NCBI GenBank assembly: GCA_917880885.1
Contig: OU862913.1
Coordinates: 21,709,286-21,773,285 of the forward strand
DNA length: 64,000 bases
Direction of reading: 5' to 3'
Source of the DNA: Limnephilus marmoratus
Taxonomy: Eukaryota; Arthropoda; Insecta; Trichoptera; Limnephilidae
Each line of letters starts with the position of its first letter. The first letter of the stretch is position 1. Of this stretch, positions 41,857 to 54,896 are shown in pieces. The position numbers and the translations under genes are program-made. The notes under the pieces were generated by a model. The model ran no database searches, was not told where the DNA came from, and saw only the letters and a program-made list of their open reading frames with translations.

Positions 41857-43986
41857 TATATAGTATTGTTCACTTTGGGGAAAACTCACTCACTTTTTTG
41901 TCGGCGCAAAAATGACCAGTACGCCCTTTGCGTTTCACCAACCTCAAGGTTCACTTTCGGTCGAAGCAAATTCAGACAAGAAGCTGGGATCCTTTTTTTT
42001 TTCGACAAAAAAAATATATACAGGGATTTATTCTCCGATACGAATCGGCGGCGAAAACTAGAAGCTCTACTCGAATCACTCGATTCGGCTCGGTTGTATT
42101 TCCCGCCGACAGACGGCGTTTGAAAAAAAAAAGTGACGAAAAAACCCGCTAATTTCACAAGGGAAAATGCTATATAGGACTATTGACATAGGTCAGGATC
42201 TCAGATGTCAAATTTTTAGCCTAACAAAACGGAACTCTCGGCGGTTTCGGTCGTTGTTTTTCGGAAAACGACATTACCGCCGAAAAACCGATTCCGGGCT
42301 AGATGTTTTTTGAAAATACGATAGCCGGATAGATTCCGCAACTTTTAACACCAATAAAACATATGATTCTCATATAAAATACGTCAGGAGATGCTGACAA
42401 AACTCGAAATTTTCCGAAAAAAAATCATCAAAATACGTGCTCACAGATTCCATCGGAAGTTTAAATATTGCCGGCCAGTTCAAATTAACACGTTTTTCAT
42501 TCGGGGTAGGTACCTACTTATTTCGGTAGTATTGCAAATATGATGAAAAAAGCTAAGATTGCCGGAATCTAAGGAAATGCGCAGGTACTTACCTGAATGG
42601 GTACCTACACAACGAATTAGGTTTTAATGCAATAAATACTACGGTAAGGTTGTTTCGATGATACAGAATAATGGAACTTTTTTAAAGTTAATTTTCACGT
42701 TCTGTGATGGTTCTACTCAAATTCTATTGTTTTATCATTACAGACCAGTTACATCACAAAACTGAAATAATTACAGAACTCGAACGGAACTTTATAGAAC
42801 TGAAAATTTACTAGAAAAATTTAAAGAATTGTCAATTTTTTTTATTAATTATTTTTTTTATTTTTAAGTGTGTTCTATTTGAACATTGTATATATATATA
42901 TATTCATTACGCGTTTTCTATGTAGGTACTTACTTGCGGGGACTTTTTTTCATTTAAAAATCAAAACATGATATTGAATGAATTTATTTGTAGTGAAAAT
43001 TATTTTATGCTCCACAGCATAATGGCGTCGTTTTGGTGAAATATTACAACAAAGTACCTACTTAGTACTTACACTTGCAAAATGAAATACAATACAACTA
43101 CAATAGTGAGCTCCGGCATAATGAAATTTTGCACTGCTAAACCGTGCAACCGATTGTTATTGTTAATGGACTATTTGTGCGTAAATAAATTAATTATATA
43201 CAGCGGGTACCCGGCATGCGTTGCGAGGCCACTTTAACTTCGGGGTCAACTAAACCGTAATGGTTCCCTACCAAGTCCCGGGAAACAACATTATAAAATT
43301 ATGCACTTTATAAAATTATATACAACGGGTACCCGGCATGCGTTGCAAGGCCGCTTTAACCTCGGGGTCAATAAAACTGTAATGTTTCCATCCGAAGTCC
43401 TGGGAAACTACATTATAATGCAAGCGCCTGCACTATGTAACATAATATACTACGGGTACCCGGCATGCGTTGCAAGGCCACTTTAACCTAAGGGTCAACT
43501 AAACTGTAATGGTTCCATCCCAAGTCCCCGGAAACTACATTATAATGCAAGCGCCTGCACTATATAACATTATATACAACGGGTACCCGGCATGCGTTGC
43601 AAGGTCACTGTAACCTAGGGGTCAACTTTACTGTAATGGTTTCATCCCGATTCCCGGGAAATAACATTTTAAAGCAAGTGCCTGCAATATATAACATGAT
43701 ATACAACGGTTACTCGGCATGCGTTGCAAGGTCACTGTAACCTCGGGGTCAACTTAACTGTAATGGTTCCATTCCAATTCGTGGGAAATTACATTTTAAT
43801 GCAAGCGCTGCACTACATAACATTATATACAACGGGTACCCGGCATGCGTTGCAAGGTCACTGTGAACTCAGGTTTCTTCATATATTTAATTTAACACAC
43901 ACTCCTCCTCGCTTCATCCACGTTCACACGTCAAATCGCATAGTGTTTTAACCCGTCAGTTGCATTTTTGCAACGGGCCCCGCTAG
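41857..43986 (+). mobile_element. Array unit E, variant 3' end
   Basis: Shortened 5' part (TATTGTTCACTTTGGGGAAA) and fewer minisatellite units (43207-43855). It ends differently: GTTGCATTTTTGCAACGGGCCCCG, then CTAG at 43983-43986, so the loop and the spacer before CTAG differ from all other units. Confidence 0.85.
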
Positions 43987-46391
43987 TATATAGTATTGTT
44001 TGGTTTTGGGAAAACTCACTTTTTCCGCTCACTTTTTAAAAACTCACTCACTATTTTTTTGACGCAAAAACGACCAGTACGCCCTTTGCGTTTCACCCAC
44101 CTCAAGGTTCACTTTCGGTCGAAGCAAATTCAGACAAGAAGCTGGGATCCTTTTTTTTACGACAAAAAAAATATATACAGGGATTTATTCTCCGATACGA
44201 ATCGGCGGCGAAAACTAGAAGCTCTACTCGAATCACTCGATTCGGCTCGGTTGTATTTCCCGCCGACAGACGGCGTTTGAAAAAAAAAAGTGACGAAAAA
44301 ACCCGCTAATTTCACAAAGGAAAATGCTATATAGGACTATTGACATAGGTCAGGATCTCAGATGTCAAATTTTTAGCCTAACAAAACGGAACTCTCGGCG
44401 GTTTCGGTCGTTGTTTTTCGGAAAACGACATTACCGCCGAAAAACCGATTCCGGGCTAGATGTTTTTTGAAAATACGATAGTCGGATAGATTCCGCAACT
44501 TTTAACACCAATAAAACATATGATTCTCATATAAAATACGTCATGAGATGCTGACAAAACTCGAAATTTTCCGAAAAAAAATCATCAAAATACGCGCTCA
44601 CAGATTCCATCGGAAGTTTAAATATTTGCTGGCCAGTCAAATTAACACGTTTTTCATTCGGGGTAGGTACCTACTTATTTCGGTAGTATTGCAAATATGA
44701 TGAAAAAAGCTAAGATTGCCGGAATCTAAGGAAATGCGCAGGTACCTACCTGAATGGGTACCTACACAACGAATTAGGTTTTAATGCAATAAATACTAAG
44801 GTAAGGTTGTTTCGATGATACTGAATAATTCAACTTTTTTAAAGTTAATTTTCACGTTCTGTGATGGTTCTACTCAAATTCTATTGTTTTATCATTACAG
44901 ACCAGTTACATCACAAAACTGAAATAATTACAGAACTCGAACGGAACTTTATAGAACTGAAAATTTACTAGAAAAATTTAAAGAATTGTCAATTTTTTTT
45001 ATTAATTATTTTTTTTATTTTTAAGTGTGTTCTATTTGAACATTGTATATATATATACATTACGCGTGTTCTAGGTAGGTACTTACTTGCGGGGACTTTT
45101 TTCATTTAAAAATCAAAACATGATATTGAATGAATTTATTTGTAGTGAAAATTATTTTATGCTCAACAGCATAATGGCGTCGTTTTGGTGAAATATTACA
45201 ACAAAGTACCTACTTAGTACTTACACTTGCAAAATGAAATACAATACAACTACAATAGTGAGCTCCGGCATAATGAAATTTTGCACTGCTAAACCGTGCA
45301 ACCGATTGTTATTGTTAATGGACTATTTGTGCGTAAATAAATTAATTATATACAGCGGGTACCCGGCATGCGTTGCGAGGCCACTTTAACTTCGGGGTCA
45401 ACTAAACCGTAATGGTTCCCTACCAAGTCCCGGGAAACAACATTATAAAATTATGCACTTTATAAAATTATATACAACGGGTACCCGGCATTCGTTGCAA
45501 GGCCGCTTTAACCTCGGGGTCAATAAAACTGTAATGTTTCCATCCGAAGTCCTGGGAAACTACATTATAATGCAAGCACCTGCAATATGTAACATTATAT
45601 ACTACGGGTACCCGGCATGCGTTGCAAGGCCACTTTAACCTCAGGGTCAACTAAACTCTAATGGTTCCATCCCAAGTCCCCGGAAACTACATTATAATGC
45701 AAGCGCCTGCACTATATAACATTATATACAACGGGTACCCGGCATGCGTTGCAAGGTCACTGTAACCTAGGGGTCAACTTTACTGTAATGGTTTCATCCC
45801 GATTCCCGGGAAATAAAATTTTAATGCAAGCGCCTGCAATTTATAACATAATATACAACGGTTACACGGCATGCGTTGCAAGGTCACTGTAACCTCGGGG
45901 TCAACTTAACTGTAATGGTTCCATCCCAATTCCCGGGAAATAACATTTTAAAGCAAGCGCCTGCACTAGATAACATTATATACAACGGGTACCCGGTATG
46001 CGTTGCAAGGTCACTGTAACCTAGGGGTCAACTTTACTGTAATGGTTTCATCCCGACTCCCGGGAAATAAAATTTTAATGCAAGCGCCTGCAATTTATAA
46101 CATAATATACAACGGTTACTCGGCATGCGTTGCAAGGTCACTGTAACCTCGGGGTCAACTTAACTGTAATGGTTCCATTCCAATTCCTGGGAAATTACAT
46201 TTTAATGCAAGCGCTGCACTACATAACATTATATACAACGGGTACCCGGCATGCGTTGCAAGGTCACTGTAACCTCAGGTTTCTTCATATATTTAATTTA
46301 ACACACACTCTTCCTCGCTTCATCCACGTTCACACGTCAAATCGCATAGTGTTTAAACCCGTCAGTTGCTTCTGCAACGGGCAAAACCTAG
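43987..46391 (+). mobile_element. Array unit F
   Basis: 5' part shortened as in E. It has the TGCAACCGATTGTTATTG junction before the minisatellite and about eight 127-bp units (45357-46265). Standard 3' end. Confidence 0.85.
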
Positions 46392-47892
46392 TATATATAG
46401 TATTGTTTGGTTTTGGGAGAGGTCTTTTTCCGCGCACTTTTTTGTTGACGCAAAAACGACCAGTACGCCCTTTACGTTTCATCCACCTCAAGGTTCACTT
46501 TCGGTTGAAGCAAATTCCGAATGAAAACTGTAAGCACTTTTTTTTCGACAAAATGAAATATATACAGGGATTTATTCTCCGATACGAATCGGCGGCGAAA
46601 ACTAGAAGCTCTACTCGAATCACTCGATTCGGCTCGGTTGTATTTCCCGCCGACAGATAGCGTTTCAAAAAAAAAATGACAAAAAAAGACTTAGCATTTT
46701 CCTCAAAGGAAAATGCTAGGTCTATGGTCAAAATCTTAGATGTCAAATTTTTAGCCTAACAAAACGGAACTCTCGGCGGTTTCGGTCGTTGTTTTTCGGA
46801 AAACGACATTACCGCCGAAAAACCGATTCCGGGCTAGATGTTTTTTGAAAATACGATAGCCGGATAGATTCCGCAACTTTTAACACCAATATAACATGCC
46901 CATCCCATGTAAAAAAAGTCACGAGATGCTGACAAAACTCGAAATTTTCCGAAAAAAAATCATCAAAACACGTGCTCACAGATTCCATCGGAAGTTTAAT
47001 TATTGCTGGCCAGTTCAAATTAACACGTTTTTCATTCGGGGTAGGTACCTACTTACTTCGGTAGTATTGCAAATATGATGAAAAAAGCAAAGATTGCCGG
47101 AATCTAAGGAAATGCGCAGGTACCTACCTGAATGGGTACCTACACAACGAATTAGGTTTTAATGCAATAAATACTAAGGTAAGGTTGTTTCGATGATACT
47201 AAATAATTCAATTTTTTTTTTTAAAGTTAATTTTTACGTTCTGTGTTGGTTCTACTCAAATTCTGTTTTTTCTCAATAAAGGCCAGTTACATCACAAAAC
47301 TGAAATAATTACGGAACTTTCTAGAACTGAAAATTGACAAGAAAAATTTGTAAAATTGTCAATTATTTTTTTTAAACAACCCAGCCTTATTATTTTTATG
47401 TTATGTTATTTTTAAATGTGCAGATTATCTATTTGGATATTGTAAAGTAACAAAAAAATATTATATATTACGCTGTTCTAGGTAGGTACTTTCTTGCAGG
47501 GACTTTTTTCCTTTAAAAATAAAACATGATATTGAATAAAATTATTTGTGCTGGAAAGAAGTTTTTATAAAATTATTTTATGCTCAACAACATAATGGCG
47601 TCGTTTTGGTGAAATATTACAACAAAGTACCTACTTAGTACTTACAATACAACTACAATTAGTGAGCTCTGGTTTCATGAAATTGTGCATTGCTAAACCG
47701 TTTATCCGATTGCGATGAAATTTTGGGGGTGCGGTCAACTACGTGTTCCCTTTGTAGGCGCTCATTCCTCGCTTCATCCGCATTCAGACATCGTTTTTTC
47801 TTCATATATATTTAATTTAACACACACTCCTGCTCGCTTCGTCTTTTAGGGAAACGAAAGAGAGAAGAGTTCTGGGAAGGAAAAGGGTTTAA

Positions 47893-47970
47893 GGGATTGA
47901 GTTCGAACCCGCAATCTTCGGATTGCGAGTCGAGGGTCTTACCTCTTGACCTAGAGGGCCCTAAATTATA
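47893..47970 (-). mobile_element. tRNA-like SINE head in unit G
   Basis: On the minus strand: TAGGTCAAGAGGTAAGACCC (box A region) and GATTGCGGGTTCGAACTC (box B). Related to the SINE-A head, with its own acceptor-arm sequence. No body with a poly-A end follows, so it is a fragment. Confidence 0.6.
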
Positions 47971-48034
47971 TTGCGTTATTTTGATAACCAATTTCAAAAT
48001 AATTTTAATTTCAAAATACAACAAAATTTAAAAA

Positions 48035-48425
48035 TCAAAAAAGAATTTAAATTTCAACAAATTTTTAAATCCAAAAAATTTTAAAATCCAAAAAATTTTA
48101 AAATCCAAAAAATTTTAAAATCGAAAAAATTTTAAAATCAAAAAAATTTCAAAATCGAAAAAAATTTAAAAATCGAAAAAATTTAAATTCCAAAAAATTT
48201 TAAAATCCAAAAAATTTTAAAATCGAAAAAATTTTAAAATCAAAAAAATTTCAAAATCCAAAAAATTTTGAAATCGAAAAAATTTTAAAACCAAAAAATT
48301 CCAAAAACGAAAAAAATTAAAAAATCCAAAAAATTTTAAAGAACACAAAATTTTAAAATCCAAAAAATTTAAAATCCAAAAAATTTAAAAATCGAAAAAA
48401 AAATTAAAATCGAAAAAATTTTAAA
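48035..48425. repeat. ~18-bp A/T minisatellite (AAAAAATTTTAAAATCC)
   Basis: More than twenty imperfect units of AAAAAATTTTAAAATCC/G fill the place of the usual 127-bp array. Strong A bias on the plus strand. Confidence 0.85.
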
Positions 48426-48500
48426 TCTTCATCCACGTTCACACATCAAATCGTATAGTGCTTTAACCCGTCAGTTGCTTCTGCAACGGGCAAAACCTAG

Positions 48501-50874
48501 TATATAGTATTGTTTAGTTTTGGGGTAGGTCGGGAAAAGCTCACTTTTTCGTCGACGCAAAAACGACCAGTACGCCCTTTGCGTTTCACCCACCTCAAGG
48601 TTCACTTTCGGTTGAAGCAAATTCCGAATGGAAACTGGGGGTAATTTTTTTCCGACAAAATGAAATATATACAGGGATTTATTCTCCGATACGAATCGGC
48701 GGCGAAAACTAGAAGCTCTACTCGAATCACTCGATTATATTTCCCGCCGACAGACGGCGTTTGAAAAAAAAAATTTAGGAAAAAACCCGCTGATTTCACA
48801 AAGGAAAATGCTATATAGGACTATTGACATAGGTCAGGATCTCAGATGTCAAATTTTTAGCCTAACAAAACGGAACTCTCGGCGGTTTCTATCGTTGTTT
48901 TTCGGAAAACGACATTACCGCCGAAAAACCGATTCCGGGCTAGATGTTTTTTGAAAATACGATAGCCGGATAGATTCCGCAACTTTTAACACCAATAAAA
49001 CATATGATTCTCATATAAAATACGTCAGGAGATGCTGACAAAACTGGAAATTTTCCGAAAAAAAATCATCAAAATACGCGCTCACAGATTCCATCGGAAG
49101 TTTAAATATTTGCTGGCCAGTCAAATTAACACGTTTTTCATTCGGGGTAGGTACCTACTTATTTCGGTAGTATTGCAAATATGATGAAAAAAGCTAAGAT
49201 TGCCGGAATCTAAGGAAATGCGCAGGTACCTACCTGAATGGGTACCTACACAATGAATTAGGTTTAAATGCAATAAATACTAAGGTAAGGTTGTTTCGAT
49301 GATACAGAATAATTGAACTTTTTTAAAGTTAATTTTCACGTTCTGTGATGGTTCTACTCAAATTCTATTGTTTTATCATTACAGACCAGTTACATCACAA
49401 AACTGAAATAATTACAGAACTCGAACGGAACTTTATAGAACTGAAAATTTACTAGAAAAATTTAAAGAATTGTCAATTTTTTTAATTAATTATTTTTTTA
49501 TTTTTAAGTGTGTTCTATTTGAACATTGTATATATATATACATTACGCGTGTTCTAGGTAGGTACTTACTTGCGGGGACTTTTTTCATTTAAAAATCAAA
49601 ACATGATATTGAATGAATTTATTTGTAGTGAAAATTATTTTATGCTCAACAGCATAATGGCGTCGTTTTGGTGAAATATTACAACAAAGTACCTACTTAG
49701 TACTTACACTTGCAAAATGAAATACAATACAACTACAATAGTGAGCTCCGGCATAATGAAATTTTGCACTGCTAAACCGTGCATCCGATTGTTATTGTTA
49801 ATGGACTATTTGTGCATAAATAAATTAATTATATACAGCGGGTACCCGGCATGCGTTGCGAGGCCACTTTAACTTCGGGGTCAACTAAACCGTAATGGTT
49901 CCCTACCAAGTCCCGGGAAACAACATTATAAAATTATGCACTTTATAAAATTATATACAACGGGTACCCGGCATGCGTTGCAAGGCCGCTTTAACCTCGG
50001 GGTCAATAAAACTGTAATGTTTCCATCCGAAGTCCTGGGAAACTACATTATAATGCAAGCGCCTGCACTATGTAACATTATATACTACGGGTACCCGGCA
50101 TGCGTTGCAAGGCCACTTTAACCTCAGGGTCAACTAAACTCTAATGGTTCCATCCCAAGTCCCCGGAAACTACATTATAATGCAAGCGCCTGCACTATAT
50201 AACATTATATACAACGGGTACCCGGCATGCGTTGCAATGTCACTGTAACCTAGGGGTCAACTTTACTGTAATGGTTTCATCCCGATTCCCGGGAAATAAA
50301 ATTTGAATGCAAGCGCCTGCAATTTATAACATAATATACAACGGGTACACGGCATGCGTTGCAAGGTCACTGTAACCTCGGGGTCAACTTAACTGTAATG
50401 GTTCCATCCCAATTCCCGGGAAATAACATTTTAAAGCAAGCGCCTGCACTATATAACATTATATACAACGGGTACCCGGTATGCGTTGCAAGGTCACTGT
50501 AACCTAGGGGTCAACTTTACTGTAATGGTTTCATCCCGATTCCCGGGAAATAAAATTTTAATGCAAGCGCCTGCAATTTATAACATAATATACAACGGTT
50601 ACTCGGCATGCGTTGCAAGGTCACTGTAACCTCGGGGTCAACTTAACTGTAATGGTTCCATTCCAATTCCTGGGAAATTACATTTTAATGCAAGCGCTGC
50701 ACTACATAATATTATATACAACGGGTACCCGGCATGCGTTGCAAGGTCACTGTAACCTCAGGTTTCTTCATATATTTAATTTAACACACACTCTTCCTCG
50801 CTTCATCCACGTTCACACGTCAAATCGCATAGTGTTTAAACCCGTCAGTTGCTTCTGCAACGGGCAAAACCTAG
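48501..50874 (+). mobile_element. Array unit H
   Basis: Close to units C, D and F throughout, with eight minisatellite units (49847-50755) and the standard 3' hairpin. Confidence 0.85.
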
Positions 50875-53468
50875 TATATATATTAATACACAGTTTGGAG
50901 ACGCCTCACTTTTTTTGCCGCGCTAAAAACGACCACTCTGCCCTTGACGTTTCAACTACCTTAAGGGTCACTTTCGCTCGAAGCGGATTCAGACAGGGTC
51001 GTGTCCCGATTGAGGACCAGATTTCATACAAAAAAGTTGATGCAGGATTAACAGCGCACCCAACGGCGAAAACTACAATTAGATCTCTCACCGACGTAGA
51101 AATTCGGCCTCAGTTATATTTTCTGCCGACAGGTTCACCCGTTAAAAAATGTCGAATATTTCAGTGCGTCAGAAAAGTTCACCTCCCATACAAAACTGTA
51201 TTTGCTAGCGATTTATTAATTTTACGGCTTTATTGAAAATAACGTAGAAAAATGTACATTTTAAAGGCCCTTTGCGGGAACGCAGATTACAGCGTAAAAA
51301 AATATTTTGACCGAGATGTTTTTCAATAAATTGTAAAAATACAAGTTTTAGAAACTTTTAAAGTTGCGACATGTACCGCATTCCATTCAAAATGTTACAC
51401 AATTTTGCATTAAAATTCAACATTATTTTGACATTTAAGACATATTCACTTTCATCGACAATGTATAATTATGCGGCCAGTACAAATCGGTGGTTGAGTA
51501 GGTACTTAAATTCCTTTCAAATCACAAAAAATAACAATCAACGTGCTCGATAATCGAGGTAGGTACTGCAGATACTAAATACCTACGTACAAAATGTAAT
51601 TTGCTAGGGAAATTATTCTCAGTACCTAATAATACGGCTTTACTGAAAGAATTTGACATTTGAAAAGTGCATTACGCCAACGAAGATATCATCAAAAACA
51701 CACATCCTAATGGAAATGTTTTTGGATAATTTCAAGGACTGGAGATCATAAAACTTTATTATCACATAATTACGGTTGCGATCCATTTAAAATATGTCAC
51801 AGTTTTGTATTAAACTTTTGACATTTTGACAAAAATCAAAGTGAAAATCGTTCGTTCGAGGATGAAAAATTCTGTTGCCAGGTAATGCCAAAGTAGGTAG
51901 GTAGGTACTAAATACGTTGAAAATGTCGTGGATTTACATGTTTGAAATATTCGGGCAATGCTGCATTCATATAAATCAGAAGTTTTATGATATTGATTTC
52001 AAATCAGATGTGTAGGTACCTACTTAATTCCTTCGAATATCAAATAAATTGCTAATTTTTTTAATGCTGCATCCACATTTTAAGTCAATAGCTTTAGTTT
52101 GGTGAATTTCTATAAATTCAATTACAAATGGGCCAGAAGTACCTACTCAGGTGGGAACGTTATCGATCAAATATTGAGAAAATAATAAAATGAGTTAATT
52201 TAAATAACGATGGTCAATTTTTTTGCCAAATGATGTAGGTGCCTACTTGAACGTAGTACGTCGATATAATTATTTTTTCCTTAGGAAAAACAAAGAATGT
52301 TGCCATTTTTGCGTACTATTTATTGCGCTAATTTGTTAAGAAATTAAATAAACTCGATAAAATTATTTTTTCCCAACAATACTTTAATTTCTACAGCGCC
52401 ATTTCTGCAAAATATCACACCAAGATCGCAGTGCTCTATACAAGGAGCACAGAAGTACGAGTAGTTACAATATCAAAATGATTTGAATTAAATTAAATAT
52501 TTATTGAAAAAAAAAATGTGAAAAGACGTAGGTACCTAAAATAATTATCTTTTCTGTGATTTTGATTTTGCTGAGGTAATAATATATTGTTAATAATTAA
52601 GAATGGTCCAATTTTTTTGACAAATGGTGTAGATACCTACTTGAGTAATGCGCTGGAACTATACATTTGTTCTGTAATTGTTATGTACATTTTTAATTAA
52701 ATTTTGATGTGAATACCTACCGCACAAGAGTCCCAACCACTGGAGCCAATGAGACTATCATCTTTGAGGATGCTGTGCGGAGGGTTTTTTAAGGGAAATT
52801 AAGGAGAAGAAGATATGTGAAGGAAAAGGGTATGAGGGGTGGGTAGGAATCTGGAGGTCAGTGTGGCCAGGAGTGACGGACGTATGAATCTATTCCTCAC
52901 ACTTCGGTGCAAGGCGAAGGGTTGGGAGAATCTGGCTGGAGAGGTCAAAAGCCTTCCAATAATTATGGTAACAAGGGAAAGGATAAGAGGGAGATATAAG
53001 TTAGTGACGTATTTTATATTGTTAATGGACTTTTTGTCCGTAAATAAATAAATTATATACAGCGGGTACCCGGCATGCGTTGCAAGGCCACTTTAACCTC
53101 GGGGTCCATTAAACTGTAATGGTTCCATCCCAAATCTCGGAAAACAACATTATAATGCAAGCTCCTGTACTATATAACATTATATACAACGGGTACCTGG
53201 CATGTGTTGCAAGGTCACTGTAACCTCGGGGTCAACTTAACTGTAATGGTTCCATTCCAATTCCTGGGAAATTACATTTTCATGCAAGCGCTGCACTACA
53301 TAACATTATATACAACGGGTACCCGGCATGCGTTGCAAGGTGACGGTAGCCTCAGGTTTCTTCATATATTTAATTAAACACACACTCCTCCTCGCTTCAT
53401 CCACGTTCACACGTCAAATCGCATAGTGTTTTAACCCGTTAGTTGCCGCTGCAACGGGCAAAACCTAG
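50875..53468 (+). mobile_element. Array unit I (right, divergent)
   Basis: Different 5' part (TATATATTAATACACAGTTTGG), then segments related to A/B (CCCATACAAAACTG, GGCCCTTTGCGGG). A long AT-rich middle, a fused SINE-A/SINE-B scrap (52728-52960), only two to three minisatellite units (53067-53345) and the 3' end with CCGCTGCAACGGGCAAAAC CTAG. The flank after CTAG is TACTTGTTAAATC, the right edge of the array. Confidence 0.75.
52728..52960 (-). mobile_element. Chimeric SINE-A/SINE-B fragment
   Basis: ACCGCACAAGAGTCCCAACC and GGAGCCAATGAGACTAT (SINE-A 3' end in antisense) run without a gap into CATCTTTGAGGATGCTGTGC (SINE-B tail). No T run lies between them. The right junction CTTCCAATAATTATGGTAAC is identical in unit B. 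Confidence 0.65.
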
Positions 53469-54518
53469 TACTTGTTAAATCACACATTAAGTAACTAAAA
53501 GATAATACATTCGATTTCAATATGTTTTATTTGCATAATATCTTTTATTACATAGCAATAATTTGTAGAATACGGGTAAAATATACAGATAATCCAATGT
53601 AAATCCTTGGAGAAGTTCCTTTCTAATTGTCCTGTACCGCACAGCGGCTAATCGGTGACTACCTGAACCTGATTGGCTTAGGTTTTATGGGTAGTGGATG
53701 GTTTTTTATTTTGCATTGGTTACGTTATTTTAGGTTTAGACCCTTTTTCAGGAAACAAAAGATAGACCAGCCCACAACACATAAAATAGATAATAAGTTT
53801 GGCAAATATTCTACACGGTGTTTACAAGTTAGAGTACTGTACATATTATACATAATATAACACTGTCACATTTAATTATAAAAAAACTAACGATTCGGTC
53901 CAATGTTAAAGAAACGCTGAATATTTCATACTTGTAAAATAACTGAAACAAACGTGTTAATAATAATTTTTGGAGTATACTTTGCGATTTTTTTCTATCG
54001 AGGGAATTTTATATAATTTGTGTTTCGGCGCTGGCAAAGTCTAGATATTATCTTCAAGAATAACATATATATTTTTAAAAGCTTTAAAACTTACCGTGTT
54101 TAAGGGAAATATGTAATAAATCGGTAGAAATCTGGGTTGCGGGAGAGATTTTTGCCATATATTATATATTGGCGCCACTTTAAATGTCTCCGATTGCTTT
54201 TCGGATAAAAAAGGCAAATTATCTCTTGATTGGGCCAAATTTTTTTTTATATATTTGTAGCTAACGCATTTGTTATTTTGAACTTAAAACGAAGCTGTTA
54301 AAATGCTTTATCTATTATGAATTATGATCATAGATGTCGCAAAACCGAACTCCCTAAACTATTTTATAACGATGTTGAAAATAATTTTATTCACGCGGAA
54401 TTTCATATCAGCTGTTGACGGTTAAAGTTAAGTCGTTTTTCAATAGATATCCACCTTTAATTATCAAGTATACCACAGACAATATACAGAAATCGAAAAT
54501 ATTCTACGTTTTTTATTT
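53469..54518. other. AT-rich flank right of the array, no gene seen
   Basis: About 1 kb without a recognised repeat. The short frames lack domain character. Confidence 0.45.
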
Positions 54519-54896
54519 TTTACAAGAATACCGCACAAGAGTCCCAACTGCTCCCGGCATCCCCAATTGGGGTATGTTGTGAGGCTGAAGGTAATGGGGA
54601 AGGGAAGGAGATCGGGAAGAGGGGGGTGGGGAAGTACCTGGCTATTCAGATCTGGTCACCAAATACGGCTAACGCCATTTCAAGCAACATTTCAACTCTA
54701 AATGGTGGTATTTCACCAGGGCGATACTGAGAGTATCTTCCACTCTGGAACGTGCCGAAAATATGCTATATATTATTTTAAATGAATAAATTGTGAAATG
54801 ACACAAATTAATCAAATAAAATTTATTTGCACGCCGGGATTCGATCCCGCGACCTTCGGATTGCTAGTCAAGAGCCTTACCACTGGACCACGCCGT
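54519..54896 (-). mobile_element. SINE-A, near full length
   Basis: T-rich start, CCCCAATTGGGG, body, and the tRNA-like head in antisense (GGGATTCGATCCCGCGACC, CCACTGGACCACGCCG). It supplies the unbroken reference for the SINE at 4449-6762. Confidence 0.85.

Larger units (their letters stand above)
46392..48500 (+). mobile_element. Array unit G, chimeric, minisatellite replaced
   Basis: The first ~1.3 kb follows the family but is more divergent. Instead of the 127-bp units it holds a short SINE-B scrap (47850-47890), a tRNA-like SINE head (47895-47970, minus) and an AT-rich ~18-bp minisatellite (48035-48425). It rejoins the family at CATCCACGTTCACACATCAA and ends normally at CTAG 48497. Confidence 0.8.
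28070..53468 (+). mobile_element. Tandem array of nine head-to-tail Helitron H3 (Helentron-like) units
   Basis: Units end at CTAG 32806, 37099, 39491, 41856, 43986, 46391, 48500, 50874 and 53468. Each end is preceded by a GTTGC-loop-GCAAC hairpin and GGGCAAAAC. Except at the last, the next unit starts at once with TATA(TA)TAGTATTG or a variant. Lengths are about 4.74, 4.29, 2.39, 2.37, 2.13, 2.41, 2.11, 2.37 and 2.59 kb. No Rep/helicase is present, so the units are non-autonomous. Internal minisatellites plus a 3' stem-loop fit Helentron/DINE-1-like elements. Confidence 0.8.
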
